Positions 11,306 through 24,499 of a DNA stretch of 64,000 nt are shown here, piece by piece (position 1 is the first letter of the stretch; the number at the start of each line of letters is the position of its first letter). Position numbers and translations under genes: made by a program. Source of the stretch: Echria macrotheca (Eukaryota; Ascomycota; Sordariomycetes; Sordariales; Schizotheciaceae); the NCBI GenBank assembly GCA_030411725.1, contig MU839832.1, positions 1,116,001 through 1,180,000 of the forward strand, written 5' to 3'. Under the pieces are notes generated by a model, which ran no database searches, was not told the DNA's origin, and saw only the letters and a list, made by a program, of their open reading frames with translations.

Positions 11306-14300
11306 GCGATCGGCTCACGTCGGGGATATCCCCTCTCCTGCAGGTCACGTTTCCCGGTGCCAGGCCCTTGGTAACAACCATCGAACCAACCGCCAAAAAA
11401 AAAGGGGCTCTAAAGACGGGATGGACGGCTGGGTGATCATGGCTAGGGGCGGGAAGGAAGAAAGGATGGAAGGGAAAGGGATGCTGGAAAGGACCTGGAG
11501 GAGGAGAGAGACTAGAAACAAGAGAAGCATGCCATTCATTCTCTTATCACTTTCCAAGAGGACAAATCTTCCCAAGTCTGGGCGTCACACTCCAGCCGAC
11601 GGGCCACCACTCCCGAGAGGGGTCATGATCACAATGGCAGGGGAAGCCAGGCACGCCAGGTCCACACGGAAGGCTTCAGCTGCAAGTCATTCAGACTCCA
11701 ATCCCAGAGATCTGGATCCGGATCTTGGGATCTACTTGTACTTGTCGTTCGTCTTCGTAGGGCTGGCAGAGTCTGGTCTCGACCAGTCTGGGCTCGCTGC
11801 GGAAATGGTACGATTCTGATGTCAGGGGCGGACGTCCACATGCCCTTCCCCCTTCCCACGGCAAGTTTAAGGCTGTGGGGTACCGTACACATGGGATTTC
11901 GGGCACGTTTAGTGTAAACCTGGTTTATGGGTTCCACGTGGGATTTTCGCTTTTCTGGACGACATCCCATCTCTTTTTTTCTTCTCAAGAGCTTGCTTTG
12001 TCGGCTTGCAGTACACTACGGAACAGGCAGTCCAGAAAATGGAGGCGGGCTTCTGGAACGAACATTCACCAAAGAGGAAGACAAAGCCACAGTCTCCCGA
12101 GACGACCGAGAGAAAGCTTCGGATCTACGGAAAGTCGATTCCTCGTCCCCATCCAAATTGGACCCCACGCCCCATGAGAATCTCATCCGGTGCTACGGAA
12201 GGAAGATGGAAGAGGAGACTGTTCGGCTCGCGACCTTGACACTCACTCCACCACCCGTAGCGCCGGCAACTGATACGAGCGCGGGCCTTTCATTACACTG
12301 TTAACGACGAACGTAGGTGGCTGGCAGCATTGACACGTCGTCATCGATCGTAAAATGAACATAAATGAAAGACATTGTGTGGTTTACTGTCCCTTTTTTG
12401 TCCGGCTATTCCCCCGGCACTTTTGGCTCGGTTGAGGCGTCGGGCGCATCTCGGGGCCCGCGGACGCGCGGGATGTTGCCTTTGACGGCCAATGTGTGCG
12501 GAAATTGACGGGTTTGCAGTCAATCTTTTTGGGGAGTTTCCGGGGGAAGGGGGGGCGATTGTCCCAACTGTTTTCGATGCTTGGAAAACTCGACTTTTGG
12601 GGGGGGACAGCCCCTGTGGAGCCTTGCGGCGGATGGAGGGAGGGTCGGTCGGTCGGCCGGGACCCGGAAGGCTGGTCTTGGACCTGCGCCGGCCGTCGCG
12701 GACAAGTGTTGGGGATCTGCGGGTCTTCTTTTTTTGTCGATCGCCCCAGGGACACAGATCCCACCTCTTGGAAACAGTGCGCCGGGGGGTGCGGTAGGTA
12801 CCGGAACGCAGCGCTGCAACCAGAACGCAACAAGACAGACGCCTCAACAATTGGGGAATTCGGTTTTTGGTCCTCCCACTTGTTTCTAATTGGCATCGGA
12901 CTTTTGTCGCGGCGCCTTGATGACATGGGATGGATGGATGTCCCAGGTTGCGGCTCTGCGCCATCTCGATCCATCGTAAAAACAGACGGTGATCGCAATC
13001 CTTTGCAGCACCGGGCATTGCACCCTGTCCTGGACGGCCCGATGCGAAAGGGCTGTTTTGAAGCCAGAGTCAAGAGAAAATGCCATGTTTTGGGCTCCGC
13101 TGTCAAAGTCGACGCAAGCTTTCCCCGGGCCCCACCATACCGATGTTGGACTAGGCCGGAAAAAAGGGTTGAACAAGGACGGATCTCTTGTTGGGACTCG
13201 ATGTCGCCCGTGTTAGCGACTCGAGACAGCTGCGTACTCGGTCATGGAGACGACAACGACAAAACAGACGTGGCATGCAGCTATTCACAGTTTTGGTGGC
13301 ATGTGCTGCTTTACCCAGTGTGTGCATGGCGAGCTCGTCACGGGCAGCAGTCGGACGCCGCAAATGTCCTGCAGACGGCTTCGGCGTCGGAGTCCCGAAG
13401 CTGGCCCAGATCTCGGACTCAAGCGGCGCTTCACCTTGCACACATCCCCAAACTGCGCCATGCGCCGTCGAGGCTCCGCCGCAGACGGACTGCCATTACA
13501 CGGGGACTCTGGACACTGATTGGAAGCATTTCGATGCGTGAAACCGATAATTCACAGCATTCTGACATCGAGGTCAGCTTATTAGGTAGCCGTAGAGACA
13601 CTCATCGGCAGGTACCCCCACCATCTGAAGTGGTAACGGAGGGTACTTTGGCCCGGCCCCAGCTGTCAGCAGCAGTGGAGCCGGGAAGGAAGGGGTCCAG
13701 CGCGCCTTGCCGCTCGCTCTGCAAGCTGACGTTCGTCGTCAGGTCCCGGCTGCAACCGGGCATGGCTGTTGGAGTTTCCCCCAACGTCCCGACAGCAGCG
13801 CGCGATGATTGGCCTGATCTGGGCAATGGTGGCGTCGGCTGGCTGAATGCACTCCTGGGAGAGATGCCAGAGAGCTGCAATTTCTTTGCAAAATCCGATT
13901 TAGGGTGTGCATGCGGGAAGGAGACGGCCTGCCAGGGGTTGTTGCAGGGGGAGGACAGCGACGCGAGAGAAGCACAGAGAAGGCAGCAAGGTGCAGCGCT
14001 GGTGTAACTTTTTTTTTCTGCGGAAAGCATCCCAGACCGACTCGGATCCAATTTGGTACCCACCAGCTCCCATCACGGTCCGCACGGGTTTTCGTCCGCA
14101 GAGGCTCAAGACGGGCATTCATCTACCCCAGGTCCGCCCCGATCCGCTTTCCTCTGGAAACCTCTTCCTCCTTCCCATCCCTCTCCAAAATAGACTCTGT
14201 TACGTGGTATTCGCGGGGCACACGACCAGCCGTTCCCTTCTTGTACTTTTTGTTTTGGCTCAGCGCCGTGACATTCCATCGTAATACAGCAACGGCGAAA

Positions 14301-14564
14301 CAGCCCCCTCCATCCCTTGCGAGACGGACACTACCCCGTGATTGTCCCTCCCAACAAAGATTGCTTTCGGGACGACCGCCTTGATCCCTCGGGAGTCGCT
14401 ACTCAGCTGTCTGAATAGCGAGAGGCACGGCCAATTGCAGCACCTGCCGACCCCACGTCGCATCCTCCTCCTGTAAGCTGTGCCTCGGAGTCCCGCGCAT
14501 CCGCATTGTCCTAATTGAGAATTTGGACAGCTTCGTCGATTTCAGCGCCGGTTTCCTGTCCTAC

Positions 14565-14576
14565 ATGACAGAGTAA
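14565..14576 (+). promoter_or_regulatory. minimal upstream ORF (MTE-stop) in the ACC1 leader
   Basis: ATG ACA GAG TAA lies 59 bases before the ACC1 start codon. Short enough to allow reinitiation. An upstream ORF has been described for budding-yeast ACC1, so growth-linked translational control is a reasonable inference. The transcript start is not known here. Confidence 0.5.
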
Positions 14577-14635
14577 AACGCGAGGACTCGCCACTGCTTC
14601 GATTTCGTTCCTGACAACCCGTGGCCGCAAACACC

Positions 14636-17600
14636 ATGGCCGACAAGACAAACGGCACCAAGGGCCGCGTGGTGCCTCACACCAACGGCAAGGCTTCTTG
14701 GGCCGAGAAGCACAAGATCGCCGACCACTTCATCGGCGGCAACAAGCTCGACAATGCCCCTCCATCCAAGGTCAAGGACTTCGTGGCCAGCCACGATGGC
14801 CACACTGTCATCACAAATGTGAGGACCCACGATGTCTAGACAAGCTGGAAAATCCGCTGACAGGTCGCAATTAGGTTCTGATTGCCAACAACGGTATTGC
14901 TGCCGTGAAGGAGATCCGATCAGTACGAAAATGGGCCTACGAGACATTCGGGGACGAGCGGGCCATCAAGTTCACAGTGATGGCCACGCCGGAAGATTTG
15001 CAGGCGAACGCCGACTACATCAGGATGGCAGATCACTATGTTGAAGTTCCCGGCGGCACCAACAACCACAACTATGCCAACGTAGAGCTGATTGTGGATA
15101 TCGCCGAGCGAATGGACGTTCACGCTGTGTGGGCAGGATGGTAAGCTAGATGGGCAAAAAACAATGCGGCAGAGGCTAACAAGCACCAGGGGTCACGCGT
15201 CCGAGAATCCCAAGCTCCCCGAGTCGCTGGCGGCGTCACCAAAGAAGATTGTGTTCATTGGCCCTCCAGGGTCAGCCATGCGCTCGCTCGGTGATAAGAT
15301 CTCGTCCACGATTGTCGCGCAGCACGCCGATGTCCCCTGCATTCCGTGGTCAGGAACCGGTGTCGACCAGGTCAGCATCGACGAAAATGGTATTGTGACG
15401 GTCCCAGATGACGTTTACCTCAAGGGTTGCGTCAGCTCCTGGCAAGAGGGCCTCCAAAAGGCCAAGGAGATCGGGTTCCCCGTCATGGTCAAGGCTTCCG
15501 AGGGTGGTGGCGGCAAGGGTATTCGCAAAGTCATGTCGGAGGACGGCTTTGAGCAGTTGTACAAGGCTGCTGCTAGCGAAATCCCCGGGTCACCCATCTT
15601 CGTCATGAAGCTTGCTGACAGCGCGCGCCATTTGGAGGTGCAGCTTCTGGCTGACCAGTATGGCAACAACATTTCGCTCTTCGGCAGAGATTGCTCGGTA
15701 CAGCGGAGACATCAAAAGATTATTGAGGAGGCTCCGGTGACGATTGCCAAGCAAAACACGTTCAAGGCCATGGAGGACGCGGCTGTCCGTCTTGGACGTC
15801 TCGTGGGCTACGTGTCGGCCGGTACTGTCGAGTATCTCTACTCGCATGCGGACGACAAGTTCTACTTCTTGGAGCTCAACCCCCGTCTCCAGGTCGAGCA
15901 TCCCACGACTGAGATGGTTAGCGGTGTTAATCTCCCCGCCGCTCAGCTCCAGGTTGCGATGGGTATTCCGCTGCACCGCATCCGGGATATCCGTCTCCTC
16001 TACGGTGTTGACCCCAAGACGTCGACGCTGATCGACTTCGAGTTCAAGAACCCCGAGAGCGAGAAGACGCAGCGGAGGCCCACACCCAAGGGTCACACGA
16101 CGGCTTGCCGTATCACTTCGGAAGATCCTGGCGAGGGTTTCAAGCCATCAAACGGTGTGCTTCACGATCTCAACTTCCGTTCCAGCTCCAACGTCTGGGG
16201 TTACTTCTCAGTCGGATCGGCTGGTGGTATCCACAGTTTCTCGGACTCGCAGTTCGGCCACATTTTCGCGTACGGCGAGAACCGCGCTGCCTCGCGCAAG
16301 CACATGGTTGTTGCGCTCAAGGAGTTGAGCATTCGCGGTGATTTCCGCACGACGGTCGAGTATCTGATCAAGCTTCTCGAGACGGAAGCTTTCGAGGACA
16401 ACACTATCACGACCGGGTGGCTCGATGAGCTCATCTCCAAGAAGCTCACTGCCGAGCGACCAGACACCATGCTAGCCGTCATCTGCGGTGCCATCACCAA
16501 GGCACACATTGCCAGCGAGGCGTGCCTGGCGGAATACCGGGCCGGGTTGGAGAAGGGCCAGGTCCCGTCGAAAGACGTCCTGAAGACAGTGTTCCCTGTC
16601 GAGTTCATCTACGAGGGTTACCGGTACAAGTTTACCGCTACGCGGTCGAGTCTCGACAGCTACCACCTCTTCATCAACGGCTCCAAGTGCACAGTCGGCG
16701 TCCGCGCCCTCAGTGACGGTGGTCTGCTCATCCTGCTTGACGGCCGCAGCCACAATGTGTACTGGAAGGAGGAGGTCGCTGCGACGCGTGTTTCCGTGGA
16801 TAGCAAGACTTGCCTGCTCGAGCAAGAGAACGACCCGACCCAGCTGCGGACGCCCTCGCCTGGTAAGCTGGTCAAGTTCACGGTTGAGAACGGCTCGCAC
16901 GTCAAGGCTGGTCAAACTTTTGCCGAAGTGGAAGTCATGAAGATGTACATGCCTCTTATCGCACAGGAAGACGGTATCGTGCAGCTCATCAAGCAGCCTG
17001 GTGCCACGCTCGAGGCCGGCGACATTCTGGGTATCCTCGCTCTGGACGACCCCAGCCGTGTCAAGCAGGCGCAGTCGTTCGTTGGCCAGCTTCCCGAGTT
17101 CGGTCCGCCCGTCATCATCGGCAACAAGCCTGCCCAGAGATTCGCGGTCCTCAACCACATTCTCAAGAACATCCTCATGGGCTTCGACAACCAAGTCATC
17201 ATGCTTAAGGCGCTCAAGGACTTGATCGAAGTCCTCCGGGATCCCAAGCTTCCTTACAGCGAGTTCGCCGCGCAGTTCTCTGCTCTCCATGCTCGCATGC
17301 CCGCGAAGCTGGATGCTCAGTTCACATCCGTGCTCGAGCGCGCTGCGGCCCGCCAGGCCGAATTCCCTGCTCGCACCCTGGCTAAGGTGTTCCAAAAGTT
17401 CCTGGACGACAACATCACCGTCCCGGCGGATGCTGAGCTCCTCAAGACTACGCTCGCTCCCCTGACTACCGTGCTCGACTTGTACGCCGAGGGCCCCAAG
17501 GTCCGCGAGTTGAACCTCATCGCTGAGCTGCTCGAGTCTTATGCTGTGGTTGAGCGTCTGTTCTCTGGCCGTCGCCTGCAAGATGAGGAAGTCATCCTGA

Positions 17601-20600
17601 AACTCCGTGACGAGAACAAGGACGATACCCAAAAGGTCGTCCAGACTGTCCTCTCCCACAGCCGGGTCGCTGCCAAGAACTCGCTTATCCTCGCGATTCT
17701 CGATGAGTACCGCCCCAACAAGCCCAACACTGGCAACGTTGCCAAGTACCTTCGCCCCGTGCTTCGCCAGCTCGCCGAGCTGGAGTCCCGTCAGACTGCC
17801 AAGGTATCGCTCAAGGCGCGAGAGATTCTCATTCAGTGCGCTCTTCCATCCTTGGAAGAGAGAACTGCGCAGATGGAGCACATCCTCCGCTCATCTGTGG
17901 TTGAGTCTCGCTACGGCGAGACCGGGTGGGACCATCGGGAGCCGAGCTTGGACGTCATCAAGGAAGTGGTCGATTCCAAGTATACCGTCTTCGACGTCTT
18001 GACGCTCTTCTTCGCCCACGAGGACCCATGGGTGTCCTTGGCTGCACTTGAGGTCTACGTCCGCCGCGCGTACAGGGCGTACGTGCTCAAGAAGATTGAC
18101 TACCACACGGACGAGTCCGACACGCCGGCCTTTGTATCCTGGGACTTTGCGCTTCGCAAGATTGGCGAGTCTGAGTTTGGGCTGCCCTTGCAATCCGCAA
18201 TCGCCTCGTCGCCGGCCACTCCCGTCGACTCCAACTTCCCCAAGCGCATTCATTCTATTAGTGATATGTCTTACCTGACACAGAAAACTGCCGAGGAGCC
18301 CATCCGCAAGGGTGTCATTGTTCCCTGCAAGTATCTGGATGATGCCGAGGAGTTGTTGGCCAAGGCGTTGGATACTCTGCCCTCGATTGGCGCCCTGCGC
18401 AAGAAGAACCCGAGTGGTATTATCGGAAACCTCAGCGACAAGCGCCGGCCGGCCCTTACCCCCAAGGTTGAGAACCTTGATGAGTTGTCTGCTGTTGTCA
18501 ACGTTGCCGTCCGGGACGGTGAGGGCCGTGGAGATGATGAGATCCTGAAGGACATTCTCCCGCTGGTCCACCAGTTCAAGGATGAGCTCTTTGCCCGCCG
18601 CGTCCGTCGCCTTACCTTCGTGTGCGGCCGCAACGACGGCTCGTACCCGGCCTACTACACCTTCCGCGGGCCTGAGTACATTGAGGATGACAGCATTCGT
18701 CACATCGAGCCCGCCCTTGCCTTCCAGCTGGAGCTCGGACGTCTGTCCAAGTTCAAGATCAAGCCTGTGTTCACGGAGAACAAGAACATCCACGTGTACG
18801 AGGCCATTGGCAAGGGAGTTGAGACGGACAAGCGGTACTTCACTCGTGCTGTGATTCGTCCTGGTCGTCTCCGGGACCATATCCCGACCGCCGAGTACCT
18901 CATTTCTGAGGCGGACCGCGTGATCAACGACATCTTCGATGCGCTCGAGATCATCGGCAACAACAACTCGGATCTCAACCACATGTTCATCAACTTCACG
19001 CCTGTCTTCCAGCTGCAGCCTGCTGAGGTCGAGCAGTCCCTCCAGGGCTTCCTCGACCGCTTCGGTCCCCGCGCCTGGCGTCTACGTGTCGCCCAAGTCG
19101 AGATCCGTATCATCTGCACGGATCCCGGCACTGGCATGCCTTATCCCCTGCGTGTCATCATCACTAACACGTCCGGTTATGTCATCCAGGTCGAGATGTA
19201 TGCTGAGCGCAAGTCAGAGAAGGGCGATTGGGTCTTCCACTCGATCGGCGGCACCACCAAGATCGGCTCGATGCATCTGCTCCCGGTCTCGACGCCGTAT
19301 GCTACCAAGAACTGGCTGCAGCCTAAGCGCTACAAGGCTCACCTCATGGGCACTCAGTTCGTCTACGACTTCCCCGAGCTGTTCCGCCAGGCTATCCAGA
19401 ACAGCTGGGCGAAGGCGGTCAAGATGCACCCCGGTCTCGCTGACAAGCAGCCTCCGGTCGGCGAGTGCATTGACTTTAACGAGCTCGTCCTCGACGATCA
19501 GGACAACCTGGCCGAGGTCTCGCGTGACCCGGGTACCAACACCTGCGGTATGGTTGGCTGGCTTATCCACGCGCGCACCCCCGAGTATCCCAAGGGCCGC
19601 AAGTTTGTCGTCATCGCCAACGATATCACGTACAACATTGGCTCGTTCGGCCCCAAGGAGGACAACTTCTTCCACAAGTGCACTGAGCTGGCCCGCAAGC
19701 TCGGCATCCCGCGCATCTACCTGTCTGCCAACTCCGGCGCGCGTCTCGGCCTTGCCAACGAGCTGATGCCTCACTTCAGCGTTGCCTGGAACGACCCCGG
19801 CAAGCCTGAGGCCGGCTTCAAGTACCTGTATCTCACGGAGGAGGCCAAGGCGCGCTTCGAGAATGAGGTCATCACGGAAGAGGTTGTCGAGGATGGCGAG
19901 AAACGGCACAAGATCACCACCATCGTCGGTGCCGAGGATGGCCTTGGTGTCGAGTGCTTGCGTGGTTCCGGTCTGATCGCCGGTGCCACGAGCAGGGCTT
20001 ACAATGACATCTTCACCTGCACGCTCGTCACCTGCCGTTCGGTTGGTAAGTACACCTGCATTTCTGTCGCAGGCAATATGCTAACTTTTGATAGGTATCG
20101 GTGCTTATCTCGTCCGTCTTGGTCAGCGTGCTGTCCAGATTGAGGGTCAGCCCATCATTCTGACTGGTGCTCCCGCCCTCAACAACCTTCTCGGTCGCGA
20201 AGTGTACACTTCCAACTTGCAGCTCGGCGGTACCCAGATCATGTACCGCAACGGTGTGTCGCACTTGACTGCCAACGATGACTTCGCGGGTGTTTCCAAG
20301 ATTGTCGAGTGGATGTCTTTCGTGCCTGACAAGCGTAACAACCCTGTCCCGATCAGCCCCAGCGTCGACAACTGGGATCGCGATATCATCTACACGCCAC
20401 CTCAGAAGCAGACGTACGATGTGAGGTGGATGATCGGCGGCAAGGAAGACGAGGATGGCTTCCAGCCTGGTCTCTTCGACAAGGATTCCTTCGTCGAGAC
20501 CCTCGGAGGGTGGGCCCGTACCGTTGTTGTCGGCCGTGCTCGTCTTGGCGGTATCCCCATGGGTGTTATCGCCGTCGAGACCCGCTCGGTTGAGAACGTC

Positions 20601-21671
20601 ACTCCTGCTGATCCCGCCAACCCCGACTCTATCGAGCAGGTTTCTAACGAGGCCGGTGGTGTCTGGTACCCGAACTCCGCCTTCAAGACGGCTCAGGCCA
20701 TCAACGACTTCAACTACGGTGAGCAGCTGCCGCTCATGATCCTCGCCAACTGGCGTGGCTTCTCTGGTGGTCAACGCGACATGTACAACGAGGTCCTCAA
20801 GTACGGATCCTTCATCGTTGACGCCCTGGTCAAGTTTGAGCAGCCCGTCTTCATCTACATCCCGCCATTCGGTGAACTCCGCGGTGGTTCTTGGGTCGTC
20901 GTGGACCCCACCATCAACCCCATCGCCATGGAGATGTATGCCGACGTGGAGGCTCGTGGTGGTGTGCTCGAGCCCGAGGGCATTGTCGGTATCAAGTACC
21001 GCAAGGACAAGCAGCTCGAAACAATGGCTCGCCTCGACCCTGTGTACGCCAACCTGAAGAAGCAGATGGCTGACGCGAGCCTGTCCAAGGCCGAGGTCGA
21101 CGCGCTCAAGAAGCAGATCACCGCTCGCGAGCAGCAGCTCCTGCCTGTCTACGCCCAGATCAGCCTCCAGTTCGCCGATCTCCACGATCGCGCTGGACGC
21201 ATGAAGGCCAAGGGTGTCATCCGCGAGGTTCTCGAGTGGCGCAACGCCCGTCGCTTCTTCTACTGGCGCGTGCGCAGAAGGTTGAACGAGGAGTACATTC
21301 TCCGTCGTATCACAGCCTCGACCACGCCGGCTGGTATCACGCACAAGGCTACTGTCACGCCGACGACGACAGCGCAGGCCCGTGCCCGCCATATGCGCCT
21401 GCTGGAGGCGTGGTGCGGCATTCCCAACTTCGATAAGAGCGACCGGGAGGTGGCGGTGTGGTATGAGGAGAACCGCAAGCTGGTTACGGACAAGGTTGAG
21501 GCGCTCAAGGCCGATGCCATCGCGGCTGAGATGAGGGATCTCATCCGGGCTGGAACGGCTACGAGCAAGGAGCCGACGGATGGTTCGGCATGGAAGGGTG
21601 TTCGGGAGATGCTGCGGGTGATGCCTGTGGACGAGAGGGAGAAGATTCTCAAGTACCTGAAACAGGTTTAA
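14636..21671 (+). CDS. acc1: acetyl-CoA carboxylase, multidomain eukaryotic type
   Basis: Four exons: 14636-14818, 14875-15140, 15190-20045 and 20095-21671, giving 2293 residues, the usual fungal size. All introns are GT-AG. It makes malonyl-CoA from acetyl-CoA, bicarbonate and ATP, the committed step of cytosolic fatty-acid synthesis. Seen in order: biotin carboxylase and ATP-grasp (IANNGIAAVKEIRSVRKW, ASEGGGGKGIRKV, FLELNPRLQVEHPTTEMV); the biotin carrier with EVMKMYM, where Lys734 is the biotin site; the central regulatory region; and the carboxyltransferase with SGARLGLANEL and GVSHLTANDDFAGV. A Ser cluster in KRIHSISDMSYL near residue 1172 matches the region phosphorylated by Snf1 in yeast. 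No mitochondrial targeting sequence precedes the start. An upstream ORF sits in the leader. Confidence 0.98.
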
Positions 21672-21884
21672 GATGGGTAAAGAAAATGGAAAGGTCGGCG
21701 TGTATGATGGGAGGAATGAATTGGTAAACGAACTTGTTATGCGGCTTGGTGTTCCATGGACATGGGAGTTTCATCGGCGATTGTTTAACTAGTAGATTAG
21801 ATGTTTAATAGCTTCGCCGTTACGTGTGTTTACAGTGATGTGGCTGTGATGAGGTGACACGGACGCATCATGAAAAGCCGACAG

Positions 21885-22092
21885 ACGATACCGTATTTAC
21901 TCAATGGATCCGGTTATGACCATCCCCCTTCACCATCCCCTTCAGGCCGCCAAGCCATGGCACAGTCTGACCTTCCGACGATCTGCCCGGTCTGTGGGCG
22001 GCATGCGAAGCCTTGCAAAGCGACTGGCTGCAGGTTGGCAATCTGAAAGGGGATGGTCATAACCGGATCTATCGAGTAGAAATAGGCATCTG
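21885..22092. repeat. imperfect inverted repeat, possible MITE relic
   Basis: A perfect 21-bp inverted pair (21907-21927 and 22049-22069; GATCCGGTTATGACCATCCC plus one C) forms the core. Similarity continues outward through about 15 more bases and inward through CCATCCCC..CAG..GCCAA, with a small duplication of ACCATCCCC in the left arm. The mismatches I could align by eye are mostly C/T and G/A. No target-site duplication was identified and no transposase is present. It could be a short non-autonomous element mutated by RIP. Confidence 0.55.
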
Positions 22093-22890
22093 CTACAGAT
22101 GAACGTGTTTCTCTTCGAGTAGGAAAGCCAATTTTTCTGCTGCTGGGAGGGGATGTGCCGCTCAGACAGTCGCGTTCGTCCACGTTCGAAGCAGATTCCT
22201 TGTGACGGAGATTTCGGCGGTTGTTGGGGTTAAGGGGGTGGTGGGACTTGATGTTTATCTAGGTAGCTTGGGTTGGGGCTTGCTTGGTACTGGTGTGTGT
22301 GTTTGATTATGTCTACCTACCTAGTATGTGGTGAGAACTGATCCATGATTCATCTGCCTGTGGTGTGATGTGTGTGAATTCTGTGGTGTGGTGGGAGCTA
22401 CTAAACCGCAATAATTCGACGTGTGGGATACAGATAGGTAAAGTACGCTCCAAGTCGTCGACTTCGATGGAAATATTTGTATGTTTTGTCGCATTATCTT
22501 GGGTAATATCCAATCTGTCTGTGTATAACAAACACTATCTGATTCTGTTCATTCCTCTCAAAAGTCAGATGAGTGAGAACCCGTCTCGTTCATCCTGACG
22601 TCGATGATCTCATCTGCAGTGGACGTTCGTTCTCATCCTGTTGTCTCTCTCCTCGAGTCCTCCTCGCTCGGATGGCCCGATCTAAAACCGCAGGAACCGA
22701 CCTGCTATCTCCGAGAGAGACAGGGTGGTCTCCTCCTCGCTGGCGGCAGGCAGGCAGGTAGGCATGCAGGCATGCAGGTCGGTCGATCACTCATCCGAGT
22801 TCCGGATGGTGGAGGGACGGAGGGGGGGAAGGAGGAGGGGGATTCACCCGAGACAGACCTCCTTCCGGGCGGACCGGTGCGCGCGCATTC

Positions 22891-22917
22891 GGTGGTGGTG
22901 GTGGTGGTGGTGGTGGT
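22891..22917 (+). repeat. GGT microsatellite
   Basis: Nine perfect GGT units in non-coding DNA. Confidence 0.9.
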
Positions 22918-24499
22918 TACACGGCGGTTCGATGGCCCGGCCCTGGTCTCGTATGGATCTGGAAGTGAGACATTTGTATGCTGGTTCGGTATTCTCTGAG
23001 ATGTATATGGATGTATATGATGTAGGTGTGATGCATGGCATCGTGAACTAGTGGTTGGTGTGAATCCTTGTGCGTTAGCTAGGCTTAGATTGGATGATTT
23101 GCGAGGTTATTACTTGTGGGCTGAGAGTTGAAAGACTGGAGTCAGGATGCTTGCTTGGTGGAAGAGAGGATGAGCCCTCAGGACTGGCTAGATACAGGTG
23201 GTTGTGGTCCGTGTGCTCCTGCTCTCCTACGAGGGTGCTCCTTCCCAACCTAACAGAGTGTTCTCTTTCCAGGACCTTAGTCTTGGGTTCCTGGTGACAT
23301 CGTCTGATTTCTTTAACAGAAAATCAAATGGGGGATCAGAATATGGGCGAGGTTGCCTTTGGAAGCGTAATTTTGAGGTATGTCTGAGAGCCTATCATTA
23401 GAGTTTGTGTCTTCTCTGTCTATCCGATTTCACTTTGCTTCACAAAGCGCTGGTGGACTGGCCGTCCCTACTCAAAGCAAGGGTTACACCATCTGGGGTG
23501 GAGGGTACGCATTCCGAGCTCTGTCTCGGAAGAACCCTTTCGTCCCGCTCGCAAGGCTAGCTGAAATCGAGGCTCGGCCGGATTCCGCGTCTCGCTACTC
23601 AGCTGCAATGATCTTGTGCAATGTGCATGTTATTGAGCAGCCAAATAAACAGGGTTGGCAGTCCGTCTTCAACACTTGAGGCCCTGATAGGACGAGTCAC
23701 TTGTGGCACATGTTATCTTTCGAGAGTTCCCGGTTTCGTCGTGTTCGTGTGATGTGACTAACGCCTGCGCTGCACATGTCCAATCGGACACCAGCCTTTG
23801 CGCCAGCGAAACAAGCCCCCATCCCGCCGCTTGTGGATGAGCACGTTCTCGATCTCAACGGCCCACGCTACCGAATCTGGGCGTCGTTGCGATCGGCAAC
23901 CGTCCCCCACTTGATCTTTTGCAAGTTATTTTTGTGTAAACCCCCCATGTTGGACCCAAGCCGATGTGATTTGGATTGATGCTTGAGCCAATCACGATTG
24001 GAATCGGTCTAGGTGGTCAGACTGTCCTTGATTTTTCATTTAAATGAGAGAAAAGCATTGTGTGAAACGCAGGCTACTTACGTCATGTGGTTTTTTTTTC
24101 TTTTTCTACGCATGTTATCTCCTGTGTCACCATGCTCGATGGCGGCTGCTTCGATGTCATCTGGAACTGTTACACCGCACAAGCCACAAATGTGGCATCC
24201 AAGGGAAGTTCAGTTCACGACCTGGTCGACAAGAGAGACAGCGGGATGCTGGGGATGATAACTTTGATTTCTATCTCATTGACCTGGAAATAGTCGACAG
24301 GTCATTTCTTCGACAGCAAAGGAGGCAGTGAATTACAGCTGTTCTCAGAACAACGCCCAAAAACCCCATGCCGGTGCATTCCTCTCGGGTACCTATCCCG
24401 TTCCTTCAAACGCCTGGCGCCTTGATCAGAGTGATACCTAAAAGTGTCCCCTCCAAGAATGATTGAAATATGTTGTGAGTCGCACAGGCAGCCAGCTCT

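Larger units (their letters stand above)
9406..14635. other. 5.2 kb gene-poor interval upstream of ACC1
   Basis: No gene could be supported. It contains the 3' flank of nde1, a GTGA microsatellite (10053-10087), a degenerate GGGACTCG-rich patch (about 11213-11305) and a GC-rich stretch at 12.4-14.0 kb open in several frames at once. The distal end is the ACC1 leader with a minimal upstream ORF. The frame at 12496-14007 begins with GTG; its first ATG is at 12577. It has a Trp/Cys/Arg-rich composition unlike the proteins nearby, so it is not called as a gene. Confidence 0.5.
21672..24499. other. 2.8 kb intergenic region between ACC1 and the beta-rich protein gene
   Basis: No supported gene. 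Holds a roughly 200-base inverted repeat (21885-22092), a CAGG-type patch around 22742-22787 and a GGT microsatellite at 22891-22917. The two flanking genes are convergent, so this is 3' flank on both sides. Its length is more than terminators need. Confidence 0.55.

Noticed and set aside
16472..17881. Antisense frame of 469 codons inside ACC1
   Set aside because: Same codon-bias effect; Glu/Leu/Arg/Val-rich composition, no domain.
17891..18982. Long antisense frame of 363 codons inside ACC1
   Set aside because: It mirrors the codon bias of ACC1 (third-position C/G leaves the antisense frame free of stops); the sense product is certain.
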